Positions 42,303-52,132 of a stretch of DNA of 57,068 bases are shown piece after piece. The stretch's first letter is position 1. The number at the start of each line of letters is the position of its first letter. A program made the position numbers and the translations under genes. The notes beneath the pieces were generated by a model that saw nothing but the letters and a program-made list of their open reading frames with translations, was not told the origin of the DNA and did not search any database. This DNA is from Burkholderiaceae bacterium. GTDB taxonomy: Bacteria > Pseudomonadota > Gammaproteobacteria > Burkholderiales > Burkholderiaceae_C. The stretch is from NCBI GenBank assembly GCA_030695205.1, contig JAUYTN010000040.1, forward strand, positions 82,426 through 139,493. Direction: 5' to 3'.

Positions 42303-44978
42303 ATGAGTGCGAAACGAATCACCGCCAGCTTTTTGGCCTTCGGTATCGGCTGGATTCTGCTGTCCGACTGGATTCTGGAGCTGATGGTGGCCGATGCCGC
42401 AGGGCGCTCTTCCATCCAATCGGCAAAAGGCATTGTGTTTGTGCTGCTGAGCGCAGCACTGGTGTACGCCCTGGTGCGGGCGCGGGAGGTCACGCAGGCC
42501 CGGCTGGAGCGCGAGACCGAGCACGAGCGCGACCGCATCGCCCACATACTGGAAGTAAGCCCTGCGGTGATCTACACCCTGGCCCCTCCACCCGGAGCGC
42601 CCGCATCGGCCGACCACTGGAGCTGGCGGGTGGACTTTCTGGGTCCCAACGTGGCCGCACTCACCGGCTTCACCGCCGACGAGTGGCGCAGCACCCCAAA
42701 CCTGTGGCACAGCCGCATACACCCGGACGACCTGCCCGAGGTCATGGCCACACAGCGCCGCCTGCAAGAAGAAGGGCATGTCGGCCACGAGTACCGCTTC
42801 CTCCAGGCCAACGGCAGCATCCGCTGGCTACACGACGACGTGGTGCTGGTGCGCGATGCGTACCAACAGCCCTGCCAGCTCATCGGCGCATGGCTGGATG
42901 TGACCGACCGCAAGCTGGCCGAGCTGGCCACGCTGGAGGCCGAGCGCCGCTTTCGCCGCCTGTACGACGCCAACCCATTGCCCATGTGGGTGGTGGACGC
43001 CAGCACCCAGCGTTTTGTCTCGGTGAACCAGGCCGCGCTTCGCGCATACGGGCACACCGAGGCCGATTTTTTGGACCTGACCCTGACCGACCTGGCACCC
43101 GACCACCCGTCTGGCGTGGCCCTGCCCGCTGCCCGCCAGCAGCAGCGGCACCGCCACCGCGACGGCTCGCCATTTTGGGTGGAACTGGTGAGCCATCCGG
43201 TGGAGCTGGACGGGCGGGCGTGCCATCTGTTGCTGGCCCAGGACATCAGCGACCGATTGCAGGCGCAGGCCCACGAGCGGCTGATTGCCAAAGTGTTCGA
43301 TGCCAGCCAGGAGGGCATCTTCATCACCGATGCACGGGGGCACTTTGAATCGGTGAACGCCTCGTTCACCCGCATCACCGGCTACGACATGGACAGCCTG
43401 CACGGCCAAACCCCTGCGCTGCTCAAGTCCGGCCGCCACGATGAAAGCTTTTACCGCCACCTCTGGCACGCACTGGCCACCGATCGGCGCTGGGAAGGCG
43501 AAATCTGGAACGCCCGGCGCAGCGGGGAGGTGTATCCGGCCTGGCTCAGCATCAGCGCCATTGCCGATGAGCAGCAGTCGGTGGTGCAGTACCTGGGCAT
43601 CTTCACCGAAACCTCCAGCCGCAAAGATGCCGAGGCCCGCATCCAGCGCCTGGTGAACTACGACAACCTGACCAACCTGCCCAACCGCGCCCTGCTCAAC
43701 GACCGGGCCCGCGTAGCCCTGGCTGCAGCCGCCCAGAGCCAGTCCCCGGTGGCGGTGATGCAGCTCAATGTGGACCACTTCAAAAATATCAACGAGCTGT
43801 TTGGCCACGATGCGGGCGATGCGGTGCTGGTGGCATTGGCCCAGCGGCTGCAGGCCGAGCTCAAGCACTCCGACACCGTTTCGCGCCTGGGAGGCGACAA
43901 CTTCATCCTGCTGCTGCCCGATACCTCGGCCCTGGAGGCCGGGAAAATCGCCCTGCGCCTGGTCGCTGCGCTGGGCCAGCCGCTGATGGTGGGGGAGCAA
44001 CCGGTGCGCATCACCGCCAGCATGGGGGTGGCGGTGTTTCCGGACAACGGTACGCAGTGGACACAGCTCACCCAAGCCGCCGAAACCGCGGTCAACCAGG
44101 CCAAGCGGGAGGGCCGCAACGGGGTGAGCTTTTTCTCCAGCAGCGTGTTCGAGGAGCTGCAACACACCCTGGCCGTGGGCCAGGACCTGCAGTACGCCGT
44201 GGAGCGCCAGCAGCTGGTGCTGCACTACCAACCCCAGGTCCATGCCACCACCGGGCAGGTGGTGGGCGTAGAGGCACTGGTGCGCTGGCAGCACCCGGAG
44301 TGGGGGCTGGTGCCCCCAGTGCGCTTCATTGGGGTGGCAGAAAAGGCGGGACTGATTCGCGGCATTGGCGATTGGGTGCTGCAGCAGGCCCTGGCCGACA
44401 GCGCCCAATGGCAAGCCACCGGCCTGCCCGCTGTACCGGTGGCCGTGAACCTGTCCATGGCCCAGTTCCGCGACGCGCAACTGCTGGACAAGGTGCGCCA
44501 GGCCCTGGCCCACGCCGGGGTAAAGCCGGGCATGCTTGAGCTGGAGCTGACAGAAAGCATTGCCATGGAGGACTCGGAGTTCACCATCGCCACCATTGGC
44601 GCACTCAAGCAGCTGGGCGTGCTGCTGTCCATTGACGACTTTGGCACCGGCTACTCGTCGCTGAGCTACCTCAAACGCTTCGCGGTGGACAAACTCAAGG
44701 TGGACAAGTCTTTTGTCGACGGCCTGGGCCAGCACACCGATGACGAAGCCATTGCCATTGCGGTGATTCAACTTGCCCGCAGCCTGGGCCTCAAGACGAT
44801 TGCCGAGGGGGTGGAGACCGAGGCGCAGGCGGCGTTTTTGCGCAGCCACGGCTGTGACGAGTTCCAGGGCTACCTCTTCAGCCGCCCCTTGCCTGCAGCA
44901 GAACTGGCCACTTGGCTGGCCAGTTGGCGGCCCACCTCACAGGGCGCAACGACCCCTGTCACTACCCGCCCCGCCTGA
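42303..44978 (+). CDS. Membrane PAS-PAS-PAS-GGDEF-EAL c-di-GMP signalling protein
   Basis: 891 aa. Two N-terminal membrane helices (FLAFGIGWILLSDWILEL and GIVFVLLSAALVYALV), then three PAS regions (about 55-440), then GGDEF and EAL. The cyclase motif reads GGDNF and the inhibitory RxxD is KHSD, so cyclase activity is doubtful. The EAL site is intact: EAL, NLS, ELTES, DDFGTGYSSLSYL, KVDKSFV, EGVET and FQGYLFSRP, so a phosphodiesterase is expected. A strong GGAGG lies 14 bases before ATG 42303, a long spacing. Convergent with the acyl-CoA dehydrogenase. Confidence 0.93.
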   Translation: MSAKRITASFLAFGIGWILLSDWILELMVADAAGRSSIQSAKGIVFVLLSAALVYALVRAREVTQARLERETEHERDRIAHILEVSPAVIYTLAPPPGAPASADHWSWRVDFLGPNVAALTGFTADEWRSTPNLWHSRIHPDDLPEVMATQRRLQEEGHVGHEYRFLQANGSIRWLHDDVVLVRDAYQQPCQLIGAWLDVTDRKLAELATLEAERRFRRLYDANPLPMWVVDASTQRFVSVNQAALRAYGHTEADFLDLTLTDLAPDHPSGVALPAARQQQRHRHRDGSPFWVELVSHPVELDGRACHLLLAQDISDRLQAQAHERLIAKVFDASQEGIFITDARGHFESVNASFTRITGYDMDSLHGQTPALLKSGRHDESFYRHLWHALATDRRWEGEIWNARRSGEVYPAWLSISAIADEQQSVVQYLGIFTETSSRKDAEARIQRLVNYDNLTNLPNRALLNDRARVALAAAAQSQSPVAVMQLNVDHFKNINELFGHDAGDAVLVALAQRLQAELKHSDTVSRLGGDNFILLLPDTSALEAGKIALRLVAALGQPLMVGEQPVRITASMGVAVFPDNGTQWTQLTQAAETAVNQAKREGRNGVSFFSSSVFEELQHTLAVGQDLQYAVERQQLVLHYQPQVHATTGQVVGVEALVRWQHPEWGLVPPVRFIGVAEKAGLIRGIGDWVLQQALADSAQWQATGLPAVPVAVNLSMAQFRDAQLLDKVRQALAHAGVKPGMLELELTESIAMEDSEFTIATIGALKQLGVLLSIDDFGTGYSSLSYLKRFAVDKLKVDKSFVDGLGQHTDDEAIAIAVIQLARSLGLKTIAEGVETEAQAAFLRSHGCDEFQGYLFSRPLPAAELATWLASWRPTSQGATTPVTTRPA

Positions 44979-44994
44979 TCTGGCCCCTGCTGCG

Positions 44995-46911
44995 TCAGAA
45001 GGCTGCCTCGGGCAAGTCAGCGCAAAGCATGTCGGCACGGCTGACCACCCCCAGCCAGGCGGGCACCTTGGGCAGTTCATAGTGGTAAAAATAGGCTCCT
45101 GCGCACGTCCTGCCTAGGTTCTCAGCTATCAGAAGCTCTGGATCGTTGCGGTAAACGGCGCACGCCACATCCAACCACACCCACGCCAGCACCGTGTGCC
45201 CGAAAGCCTGCAGGTAGGGCACGGCATTGGCCAGCGCCCGCTGGGCCTGTCCGCTGGCCCATGCCGCCTGGGTGGCTTCGCCCACCTGGCACCAGGAGCG
45301 CGCAAGGGCCTGGGCCTGCGCCACCATCTCCTGCCCGTGGGAAGCGGGCAAGGTGGGGGCCAACGCCTGGGCGGCCTGTACCGTGGTGGCAATCCGCTCA
45401 CCCAGCAACTGCAGGCCCCTGCCCTCTTCCATCAGCACCTTGCGGCCCAGCAGATCCATGGCCTGAATGCCGTGGGTGCCTTCGTGGATCATGTTCAGCC
45501 GGTTGTCGCGCCAGTACTGCTCCACCGGGAAGTCGCGCGTGTAGCCGTAGCCGCCATGCACCTGAATGGCCAGGCTGTTGGCCTCCAGGCACCACTCGCT
45601 GGGCCAGCTTTTGGCAATCGGCGTGAGCACCTCCAGCAGCAAGCGGGCCTGGTCGGCGGCGTCGGGCGCGCCGGTGTGCTGCTCGTCCACCAGGCGGGCG
45701 CAGTACAGCTCAAGGGCCAGCGCACCTTCGCAGTAGCTCTTTTGCGCGAGCAGCATGCGCTTGACATCGGCGTGTTCAATGATGCGCACCTGCGGCTGGG
45801 CAGGGTCTTTGCCGCCAGGCCCCATGGGTCGGCCCTGCGGTCGTTGTTTGGCATAGGCCAGTGCTGCGTCGTAGCCCGCCATGCCCAGCATGGTGGCGGC
45901 CATGCCCACCCCAATCCGGGCCTCGTTCATCATGTGGAACATGCACTGCAGACCCTTGCCAGGCTGCCCCACCAGGTAGCCCACCGCACCGGCACCCTGC
46001 CCGTCCAGCCCAGCGCCACAGGCCACGCCCGCCTGGCCAGGCCGCACCGGAAACTGGCCTTCGCCAAAGTTCAGCAGCGTGTTGGTGGTGCCGCGCCAGC
46101 CGCATTTGTGGTTGAGGCCCGCCAGCACCACGTCGTTGCGCGAGCCAGTCAGCCTGCCGTCTGCACCGACCAGGCGCTTGGGCACCACAAACAGGGAAAT
46201 GCCCTTCACCCCCGGCACCAGCAGCCCCTGGTCGTCGGCAATCTTGGCCAGCACCAGGTGCACGATGTTGTCGGTCAGCTCGTGCTCACCAGCCGAAATC
46301 CACATTTTGTGGCCGCGCAACCGGTAACGCGGACCCAGCGGGTCGGCCACGAAGCCGTCACCGTCGGGGACTGCGCGCGTGGTCACGTCGCTGAGCGATG
46401 AGCCAGCCTGAGGCTCACTCAGGCACATGGTGCCCGACCATTCGCCGGCAAACTCCTTCGCAGCAAACACCCGCTGCTGCGCGGGCGTGCCGTGCACCAT
46501 GAGCAAGTTGGCGTTGCCCGTGGTCAGCATGCCGCTGCCAATGCTGACCGAGGCATGGGCAAAAAACGCATTGGCCGCCGCCTCAATGGTGTAGGGCAAC
46601 TGCATGCCGCCCACCTCGGCGTCTTGCGCCGCGCCGAGCATGCCGCTTTGGGCGTAGGCGGCATGCGCGGCGTGGGTGGCCTCGGGCAGCACCACGCGCA
46701 GCGCACCATCCGGGCCCACCTCGGTGCGCGGCTCCTGCGTGTCCACAAGGCGGTTGTAAGGAGCGAACCTGTCCCGAGCAATGCGTTCGCAGGTGTCCAG
46801 CACGGCACCAAAAGTCTCGGCGCTGTGCTCGGCAAAGCGTGGGCGTGCGCTCAGAGCAGGGGCGTCGAGCCAGTCCAGCAACAAAAAATCCAGGGTGGTG
46901 CGAAGCGTCAT
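44995..46911 (-). CDS. Acyl-CoA dehydrogenase (long form with C-terminal extension)
   Basis: 638 aa, about 200 more than the basic family, as in AidB-like/long-chain forms. Flavin and substrate motifs: MCLSEPQAGSSLSDV, KMWISAGEH, HGGYGYTRDFPVEQYWRDNRLNMIHEGTHGIQAMDLLGRK; the catalytic base is likely the Glu in IHEGTHGIQ. First step of fatty-acyl-CoA beta-oxidation; substrate unknown. The C-terminus includes a rare-codon stretch (45086-45140) coding IAENLGRTCAGAYFY. Confidence 0.93.
   Translation of the reverse strand: MTLRTTLDFLLLDWLDAPALSARPRFAEHSAETFGAVLDTCERIARDRFAPYNRLVDTQEPRTEVGPDGALRVVLPEATHAAHAAYAQSGMLGAAQDAEVGGMQLPYTIEAAANAFFAHASVSIGSGMLTTGNANLLMVHGTPAQQRVFAAKEFAGEWSGTMCLSEPQAGSSLSDVTTRAVPDGDGFVADPLGPRYRLRGHKMWISAGEHELTDNIVHLVLAKIADDQGLLVPGVKGISLFVVPKRLVGADGRLTGSRNDVVLAGLNHKCGWRGTTNTLLNFGEGQFPVRPGQAGVACGAGLDGQGAGAVGYLVGQPGKGLQCMFHMMNEARIGVGMAATMLGMAGYDAALAYAKQRPQGRPMGPGGKDPAQPQVRIIEHADVKRMLLAQKSYCEGALALELYCARLVDEQHTGAPDAADQARLLLEVLTPIAKSWPSEWCLEANSLAIQVHGGYGYTRDFPVEQYWRDNRLNMIHEGTHGIQAMDLLGRKVLMEEGRGLQLLGERIATTVQAAQALAPTLPASHGQEMVAQAQALARSWCQVGEATQAAWASGQAQRALANAVPYLQAFGHTVLAWVWLDVACAVYRNDPELLIAENLGRTCAGAYFYHYELPKVPAWLGVVSRADMLCADLPEAAF
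45086..45130 (-). repeat. Possible degenerate AT-rich repeat within the acyl-CoA dehydrogenase
   Basis: On the minus strand TAGCTGAG, then GTGCGCAGGAGCC, then TATTTTTA, in the block order of the dispersed repeat. Local codons ATA, CTA, AGG and GGA are unlike the rest of the gene. Protein alignment by eye shows little extra length, so this may be an ancient copy or chance. Confidence 0.3.
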
Positions 46912-46921
46912 GAACTTTTCT

Positions 46922-46970
46922 CAATAAAAAATGCCTTTTGCGCTCGCTAATATTCAATAGTTTGCTACAA
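46922..46970 (-). repeat. AT-rich dispersed repeat, copy 4
   Basis: On the minus strand TAGCAAACTATT, then TTAGCGAGCG, then AAAGGCATTTTTTATTG. ATAGTTTG-TAG-CAAACTAT can form a stem. Ends 11 bases before the acyl-CoA dehydrogenase start, so it occupies that gene's leader and may carry or alter its promoter. Confidence 0.5.
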
Positions 46971-47059
46971 ACTATATAAACGCAAGCACAGTGCCTCCAG
47001 TGTGGCGCAAGCTGCCCACCTGGAAAAGAGTGGTCGCCCGGGTGGGCCACCCGTTCACG

Positions 47060-48502
47060 TCACCCGTGGGACACGGCGGCGTCGGGCAATGGGGCCAGCG
47101 GGGTGCCTGCCGTGGTGCGGCGGCTGTGTTTGTCGGCATACATGGCGTCGTCGGCGCTGCGAAACAGCTGCTCGGCGTTGGTGCCATCCTCCGGGTAACG
47201 CGCCACCCCGATGCTGGGCCTGAGGTGCAGCCGGTGCTCGCCCAGCACAAAGGGCCGCTCGAACTCTTCCTGAATTTTGCGGGTCACCACCTCGTTGCCA
47301 TCTGACCTGATTGGCGACTCCAGCAGCACCACAAACTCGTCGCCGCTCATACGGGCCACGGTGTCGGACCCCCGCACACAGGCCTGGAGGCGGCGCGCAA
47401 AGTCCCGCAGCAGCGCGTCTCCCACTGCATGCCCGTAGGTATCGTTGACCTGCTTGAAGTGGTCCAGGTCGAGGTACAACAGGCACAGCGAGCGGTCCTC
47501 GCGCCTCACCCGGGCGATGGCAGTGCGCATGCGGTCTTCGAGGCAAGCCCGGTTGGGCAAGTCGGTCAGCGCGTCGAACATGGCCAGGTGCTGCAAGCGG
47601 TCATAGAGCCGTTTGCGCTCGATCACCGAGGCAATTTGGGTGGCCATGTACTGGAACAGCTCGGTATCGGCCGAGGTGTAGGCCGCATCGGCCAGCTGGC
47701 GCTCCAGCATCACCGTGCCAATGAGCCCCTGCTGGGTGTGCAGCGGCATACCCATCCAGGACACCGACGCATCGCCGCGCACCAGGGGCCGCATGGGCGA
47801 ACGCGCCACGCGGTCCAACGAGGGGTGGGCTGACACGGGTGGTGGTGGCGCTTGTGCCGGTACCGGTGTTGGAACCTCCAACTGCGCACGGGCGTGATCC
47901 AGCACCTCCACACAAAAAGCGAGCTGCACGCTTTGCTGCGGGTGATCGGTGCTTTTCTCAACCTCCTGCCCCGTGCAACGGGTCAGGGACAGTTGCCCAC
48001 CGTCGCCCAACAGTGCCACCACCAGCCCGCGGTGCGGCAACAGGGAATGGGTGATGCGGTGAACATCGACCAGCAGCGACTCCATGTCGGCCGCTGTGTG
48101 TGCCGCTTCCGAAATGCCATAGGTGGCCATCTGCAAAGCCTCGGCCCGCTTGCGCTGGGTGACGTTTCGGCCCACAGCCACCCGCAACTGGTCACTGGGC
48201 GACCAGCGCGCCGACCACATCATGTGCACCATTGACCCATCTTTGTGGGTATAGCGGTTCTCAAAATGCAGGTGGCTGCCTCCGGCCATGACTCGACCTG
48301 CAGCCTCCAGGGTGCGCGCCCGGTCGTCGGGCGCCACCAGCTCGATCATGCGCCGCCCAACCAGCTCCTGCGGCGGGTAGCCCCACACGGCTTCGCTCGC
48401 AGCACTGACAAACACAAACCGCCCCGCCGCATCCACCACACACACCACATCCAACAAGAGGTCGAGAACCGAGGCATCGGCAGGTGTGGGCAGTTGGTGC
48501 AT
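47060..48502 (-). CDS. PAS-GAF-type diguanylate cyclase
   Basis: 480 aa. An N-terminal PAS domain (about 12-115), a GAF-like sensor region (about 130-300) and a GGDEF domain. The active motif is SGDEF, an accepted variant, preceded at the correct five-residue spacing by RGSD, an intact inhibitory RxxD site. LYLDLDHFKQVNDTYGH is the metal-binding strand. No membrane helix is seen. It likely makes c-di-GMP; the PAS-EAL protein at 42303-44978 is a possible opposing enzyme, though nearby location does not prove pairing. Confidence 0.92.
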   Translation of the reverse strand: MHQLPTPADASVLDLLLDVVCVVDAAGRFVFVSAASEAVWGYPPQELVGRRMIELVAPDDRARTLEAAGRVMAGGSHLHFENRYTHKDGSMVHMMWSARWSPSDQLRVAVGRNVTQRKRAEALQMATYGISEAAHTAADMESLLVDVHRITHSLLPHRGLVVALLGDGGQLSLTRCTGQEVEKSTDHPQQSVQLAFCVEVLDHARAQLEVPTPVPAQAPPPPVSAHPSLDRVARSPMRPLVRGDASVSWMGMPLHTQQGLIGTVMLERQLADAAYTSADTELFQYMATQIASVIERKRLYDRLQHLAMFDALTDLPNRACLEDRMRTAIARVRREDRSLCLLYLDLDHFKQVNDTYGHAVGDALLRDFARRLQACVRGSDTVARMSGDEFVVLLESPIRSDGNEVVTRKIQEEFERPFVLGEHRLHLRPSIGVARYPEDGTNAEQLFRSADDAMYADKHSRRTTAGTPLAPLPDAAVSHG

Positions 48503-48617
48503 GGCATCGGCGGGTCGCAGACCAGACTGGAAGTTGAGTGGAGCCCGTAGTGTGCCTCACCAAGGCCAACCCACGCCACTGGGCACATGGCGCCCTGACC
48601 CAACGCCAGAAATAGAA

Positions 48618-48649
48618 AAGGACCTAGCTTCTTTCGAAGCTAAGTCCTT
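48618..48649 (-). terminator. Intrinsic terminator of tRNA-Pro
   Basis: On the minus strand a stem of 14 pairs (AAGGACTTAGCTTC with GAAGCTAGGTCCTT, one G-U) and a GAAA tetraloop, followed by TTTT then CTATTTC. It lies nine bases past the tRNA-Pro CCA. Confidence 0.8.
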
Positions 48650-48657
48650 GGTTCATA

Positions 48658-48734
48658 TGGTCGGTGTGAAAGGATTCGAACCTTCGACCCCTTGCACCCC
48701 ATGCAAGTGCGCTACCAGGCTGCGCCACACACCG
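48658..48734 (-). tRNA. tRNA-Pro (anticodon GGG)
   Basis: 77 nt including CCA. Acceptor CGGTGTG pairs with CACACCG; D arm GCGCAGCCTGGTAGCGC; anticodon stem CTTGC/GCAAG with loop ATGGGGT, anticodon GGG; T arm GAAGGTTCGAATCCTTT. This gene lies downstream of merR in the same direction, as usual in Burkholderiales. TATAAT at 48744-48749 (minus strand) is its probable -10. Confidence 0.97.
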
Positions 48735-48743
48735 AAGACCGCA

Positions 48744-48749
48744 ATTATA
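48744..48749 (-). promoter_or_regulatory. Candidate -10 of tRNA-Pro
   Basis: Perfect TATAAT on the minus strand, nine bases upstream of the tRNA. No convincing -35 was found at 16-18 bases. Confidence 0.5.
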
Positions 48750-48799
48750 GCCAGAAATTTCTGCCGTTTTGGCCCTGCGCTGAGGCGTGGGCCTGTGGG

Positions 48800-49216
48800 T
48801 CAGCCATCGACCGCGAGCAAGCTCCGGATGTGCAGCAACTCCGCGCGCACAGCATCCCAGGTCAATGGCCCGGGGTGACCAGCCTCCGTCGGGCCCGCGG
48901 CCTCAGGTGATCCGCCGCTGTGGGAGCCAACCACCAGAACCCTGGTCACGCCGGACGCCCCGGCAGCTTCTTGCAATTGGTTGCGCGCGCCGCTGATGGT
49001 GAACCCCTGTTCGTACAACAGCTCTCGGATTCGGCGAATCATCAGCACCTCGTGGTGCTGGTAGTAGCGCCGGTTGCCCGTTCGCTTCATGGGACGCAAC
49101 TGAGAAAACTCCTGCTCCCAGTACCTGAGCACATGGGGCTTGACGCCGCACAACTCACCGACCTCACCAATGGTGAAGTAGCGTTTGGCAGGAATCACAG
49201 GCAAATCAGACGACAT
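48800..49216 (-). CDS. MerR family transcriptional regulator
   Basis: 138 aa from ATG 49216. MerR-type winged helix: RYFTIGEVGELCGVKPHVLRYWEQEFSQLRPMKRTGNRRYY. The C-terminal part is short and lacks the metal-binding Cys of MerR/CueR. It is the conserved MerR-like gene next to ihfA in many proteobacteria; effector unknown. A longer frame to 49276 is upstream non-coding sequence. Confidence 0.9.
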   Translation of the reverse strand: MSSDLPVIPAKRYFTIGEVGELCGVKPHVLRYWEQEFSQLRPMKRTGNRRYYQHHEVLMIRRIRELLYEQGFTISGARNQLQEAAGASGVTRVLVVGSHSGGSPEAAGPTEAGHPGPLTWDAVRAELLHIRSLLAVDG

Positions 49217-49369
49217 GGGCGCTCGGCAGCAACAAGGAGCCGTGGTTATAACCCACAGGCTCTGATGGTCTGCCACCCAGATGGATCAACACCGAATGTA
49301 CGGACTTTGTTCACACCCGCGCCCCAGCTCAGCCAGTGGACCGAAGTGGACAGCTGCCCCCGGCAACCG

Positions 49370-49681
49370 CTAACCTTGAACCTGCTCTTTGAGTTTAGGG
49401 CTGGCGTGAAAGGTGACAACCCTGCGCGCCTCGATGGGCACAGGCTCGCCGGTTCGCGGGTTTCTGCCAGGCCGCGAAGCCTTCGTGCGGACTTGAAAGT
49501 TGCCGAACCCGGTGATCTTGACGTCCTGACCGTTCACGACGCTATCGGTGATCAGCTCGAAAAATGCCTCCACCATGTCTTTGGCTTCGCGCTTGTTGAG
49601 CCCGATTTGGTCGAACAGCAGTTCCGCCAGATGGGCCTTGGTCAGTGCCGGTGTTTCCAGATGATCGATAGAAAGTTCCAT
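49370..49681 (-). CDS. ihfA: Integration host factor subunit alpha
   Basis: 103 aa from ATG 49681 with GGAGG seven bases upstream. DNA-bending HU/IHF family: [37 protein letters not shown] and the beta-arm [13 protein letters not shown]. Follows pheT by 16 bases, as in enterobacteria, where it is cotranscribed with pheST. Confidence 0.96.
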   Translation of the reverse strand: MELSIDHLETPALTKAHLAELLFDQIGLNKREAKDMVEAFFELITDSVVNGQDVKITGFGNFQVRTKASRPGRNPRTGEPVPIEARRVVTFHASPKLKEQVQG

Positions 49682-49697
49682 CAAGTGCCTCCAAAGC

Positions 49698-52112
49698 TCA
49701 CGCGCGCATGCGCCCGCCGGTGTGCTGGGCCACGCTGTGCACCACAGCGGCCACCACTGTGTCGATTTGATGGTCGGCCAAGGCTGCCTCTGGCGACTGG
49801 AGGTACAGGCGAATGGCCAGACTCTTTTCGGCCGGACCATCGGCCAGTGCATCTTTCGCCCGGTAGATGTCAAAGAGAACCGCTTTTTTCAGCAGACCCT
49901 GGTGCTCGGCGGCATGGATGGCGGCCAGCACGCGGTCGTGCGAGGTGTGCTCGGCCACCCAAATCGCGATATCGCGCTCGACCTCCTGGTGTTTGCTGAA
50001 CGGCACGAACGCGGGCACTCCCGTATTGAGTACCGCATCAAGCTCCAGCTCGAAAAGCACCGGCGCCACTGGCAAGCCAAACCACTGCGTCCATTGGGGG
50101 TGCAGCTCGCCCACGACACCCACCACCCGACCATCGAGCAGCGCACGCGCACTGCGACCAGGGTGTAGCGCCGGGTGGCTGCAGGGCTCAAACACCAGTT
50201 TTCTCGGACGCAACAGAGCCTCGACATGGCCTTTGACGTCGTAAAAATCGAAGCCGCTTGCCTTCCCGGCCCAACCCAAGGGCCGCGCCGGGCCCATGGC
50301 CAGGCCCGCAACGCGCATGGGCTGGTGAATGCCTGCAACTGTGCTGTCGGTGTCACCAACAGACGTATCCCGCACAAACACACGTCCCAGTTCGAAAACC
50401 ACAACCCGCTCTGCCTTGCGGTCCACATTGAACTTGGCGACGTTCAGCAGCGATGCCAGCAGCGATGAGCGCATGACTGCCAGATGGCTGGCAATGGGGT
50501 TCAGCACCCGAATAGGATCAGGGTTGCCCGCCAGCTTGTGCTCCCAGGCCTCCTCAACAAAGCTGAAATTGATGGTTTCCCGGTAACCCATGGACGCCAG
50601 CAGGTGCCGCACAGCGTGGGTGCTGCGCTCGGCCTCAGGCCTGGCTTGCACGACCACAGGCGCCTGTGGCGGCGTCTGCGGCAAACGGTCGTAGCCAACC
50701 ACTCGCACCACTTCTTCAATCAGATCCTCTTCAATCTGCAGGTCAAACCGGTACGAGGGTGGGAGCACCGTCAGCACGCCATCAGACTCCTGAACATCCA
50801 GACCCAACCCACGCAGCGCCTGGGCGCATGTGGCCTGCGACAGAGGCATGCCAATGACGCGCTGGGCCCTGTCCACCCGAAGTTGGACCGGCTTGTTTTG
50901 GGGCATGCGGGGTTGCTGGTCCGTCACCGGACCCGCTTGACCACCGCAAATGTCCACGATCAGGCGGGTGATGTACTCGATGGTGGGCCGGGTTAGCTGT
51001 GGGTCCACGCCCCGCTCGAAGCGGTGACCGGCATCGGTGGAAAAATTGAACCGACGCGAGCGCCCCGCCACAGCGCTGGGCCACCAGAACGCTGCCTCGA
51101 CATACACATCCTGGGTGCTGTCCGAGACCGCCGTGGACTGTCCGCCCATGATGCCGGCCAACGACTCAACTTTGTCGTCATCAGCGATCACACCCACGCC
51201 CGCGTCCAGCACCACAGTGCTGCCATTGAGGAGTTCCAGCGACTCACCGGTCTTGGCCCAGCGTACCGTCAGGCCACCCCGCAGATGGGCGAGGTCAAAA
51301 ATATGGGTGGGCTGCCCGGTTTCGAACATGACATAGTTGGAAATATCCACCAGTGCACTTACCGAGCGCTGGCCACAACGCGCCAGCCGGTCCACCATCC
51401 AACGCGGGGTGGGCGCTTGGGCGTTGATGCCCTTGACAATGCGGCCACTGAAGCGCCCACACAAATCGTCTGCCTCCACCTTGACAGGCAACGTCTCGCC
51501 ATGGGTGACCGCTACTGGCTCAGGGTCCTGATGCCGCAAGTCGGCACCGGTGATGGCTGCCAGCTCGCGCGCGACCCCATGAACGCTGAGGCAGTGGGCC
51601 AAATTGGGCGTGAGCTTGAGGGTCAGCAGCGAATCGTCCAGATCCAGGTGGGTCCGAATGTCCAAGCCAACAGGCGCATCGTCCGCCAACGCGAGAAGGC
51701 CGTCCACGCTATCGATCAGACCCAACTCCTTGGCCGAACACAACATGCCTTGGCTTTCAACCCCGCGAAGTTGGCCCAGCTTGATCACGAGCGCAGGCGC
51801 GTTGCCCTGCCCGGGCAGGACCGCACCCACACGGGCACACGGCACCTTCATGCCGACTTTGGCATTGGACGCGCCGCACACAATCGACAAATGCGTGGGC
51901 CCGCCCACGTCAACGGTACAAATCTTGAGCCGATCTGCATTCGGGTGCGGCTGCGTCTCTGTGATAAGCCCCACGACCACGCCACTGAAGGGCAAACCAA
52001 CAGGCGAAACGTCCTCCACCTCCAGCCCTGCCATGGTGAGCGCATCGGCCAGTTGCTGTGTGGTCAGGGGTGGATTGCAAAAATGGCGCAACCAGGATTC
52101 TGGGAACTGCAT
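49698..52112 (-). CDS. pheT: Phenylalanine-tRNA ligase beta subunit
   Basis: 804 aa. Charges tRNA-Phe with PheS as an alpha2beta2 enzyme. N-terminal tRNA-binding OB-fold ([21 protein letters not shown]), central B3/B4 editing region and B5 domain, and the C-terminal anticodon-binding FDX-ACB domain ([15 protein letters not shown]). Length is typical. Starts 20 bases after pheS. Confidence 0.97.
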   Translation of the reverse strand: MQFPESWLRHFCNPPLTTQQLADALTMAGLEVEDVSPVGLPFSGVVVGLITETQPHPNADRLKICTVDVGGPTHLSIVCGASNAKVGMKVPCARVGAVLPGQGNAPALVIKLGQLRGVESQGMLCSAKELGLIDSVDGLLALADDAPVGLDIRTHLDLDDSLLTLKLTPNLAHCLSVHGVARELAAITGADLRHQDPEPVAVTHGETLPVKVEADDLCGRFSGRIVKGINAQAPTPRWMVDRLARCGQRSVSALVDISNYVMFETGQPTHIFDLAHLRGGLTVRWAKTGESLELLNGSTVVLDAGVGVIADDDKVESLAGIMGGQSTAVSDSTQDVYVEAAFWWPSAVAGRSRRFNFSTDAGHRFERGVDPQLTRPTIEYITRLIVDICGGQAGPVTDQQPRMPQNKPVQLRVDRAQRVIGMPLSQATCAQALRGLGLDVQESDGVLTVLPPSYRFDLQIEEDLIEEVVRVVGYDRLPQTPPQAPVVVQARPEAERSTHAVRHLLASMGYRETINFSFVEEAWEHKLAGNPDPIRVLNPIASHLAVMRSSLLASLLNVAKFNVDRKAERVVVFELGRVFVRDTSVGDTDSTVAGIHQPMRVAGLAMGPARPLGWAGKASGFDFYDVKGHVEALLRPRKLVFEPCSHPALHPGRSARALLDGRVVGVVGELHPQWTQWFGLPVAPVLFELELDAVLNTGVPAFVPFSKHQEVERDIAIWVAEHTSHDRVLAAIHAAEHQGLLKKAVLFDIYRAKDALADGPAEKSLAIRLYLQSPEAALADHQIDTVVAAVVHSVAQHTGGRMRA

Positions 52113-52132
52113 GGTGTCTTTTCCAGTAACGA

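Noticed and set aside
42828..44849. A 673-codon minus-strand open frame opposite the PAS-GGDEF-EAL gene
   Set aside because: No domain pattern and repeated Gly/His-rich shadow composition. The plus-strand gene has full EAL motifs.
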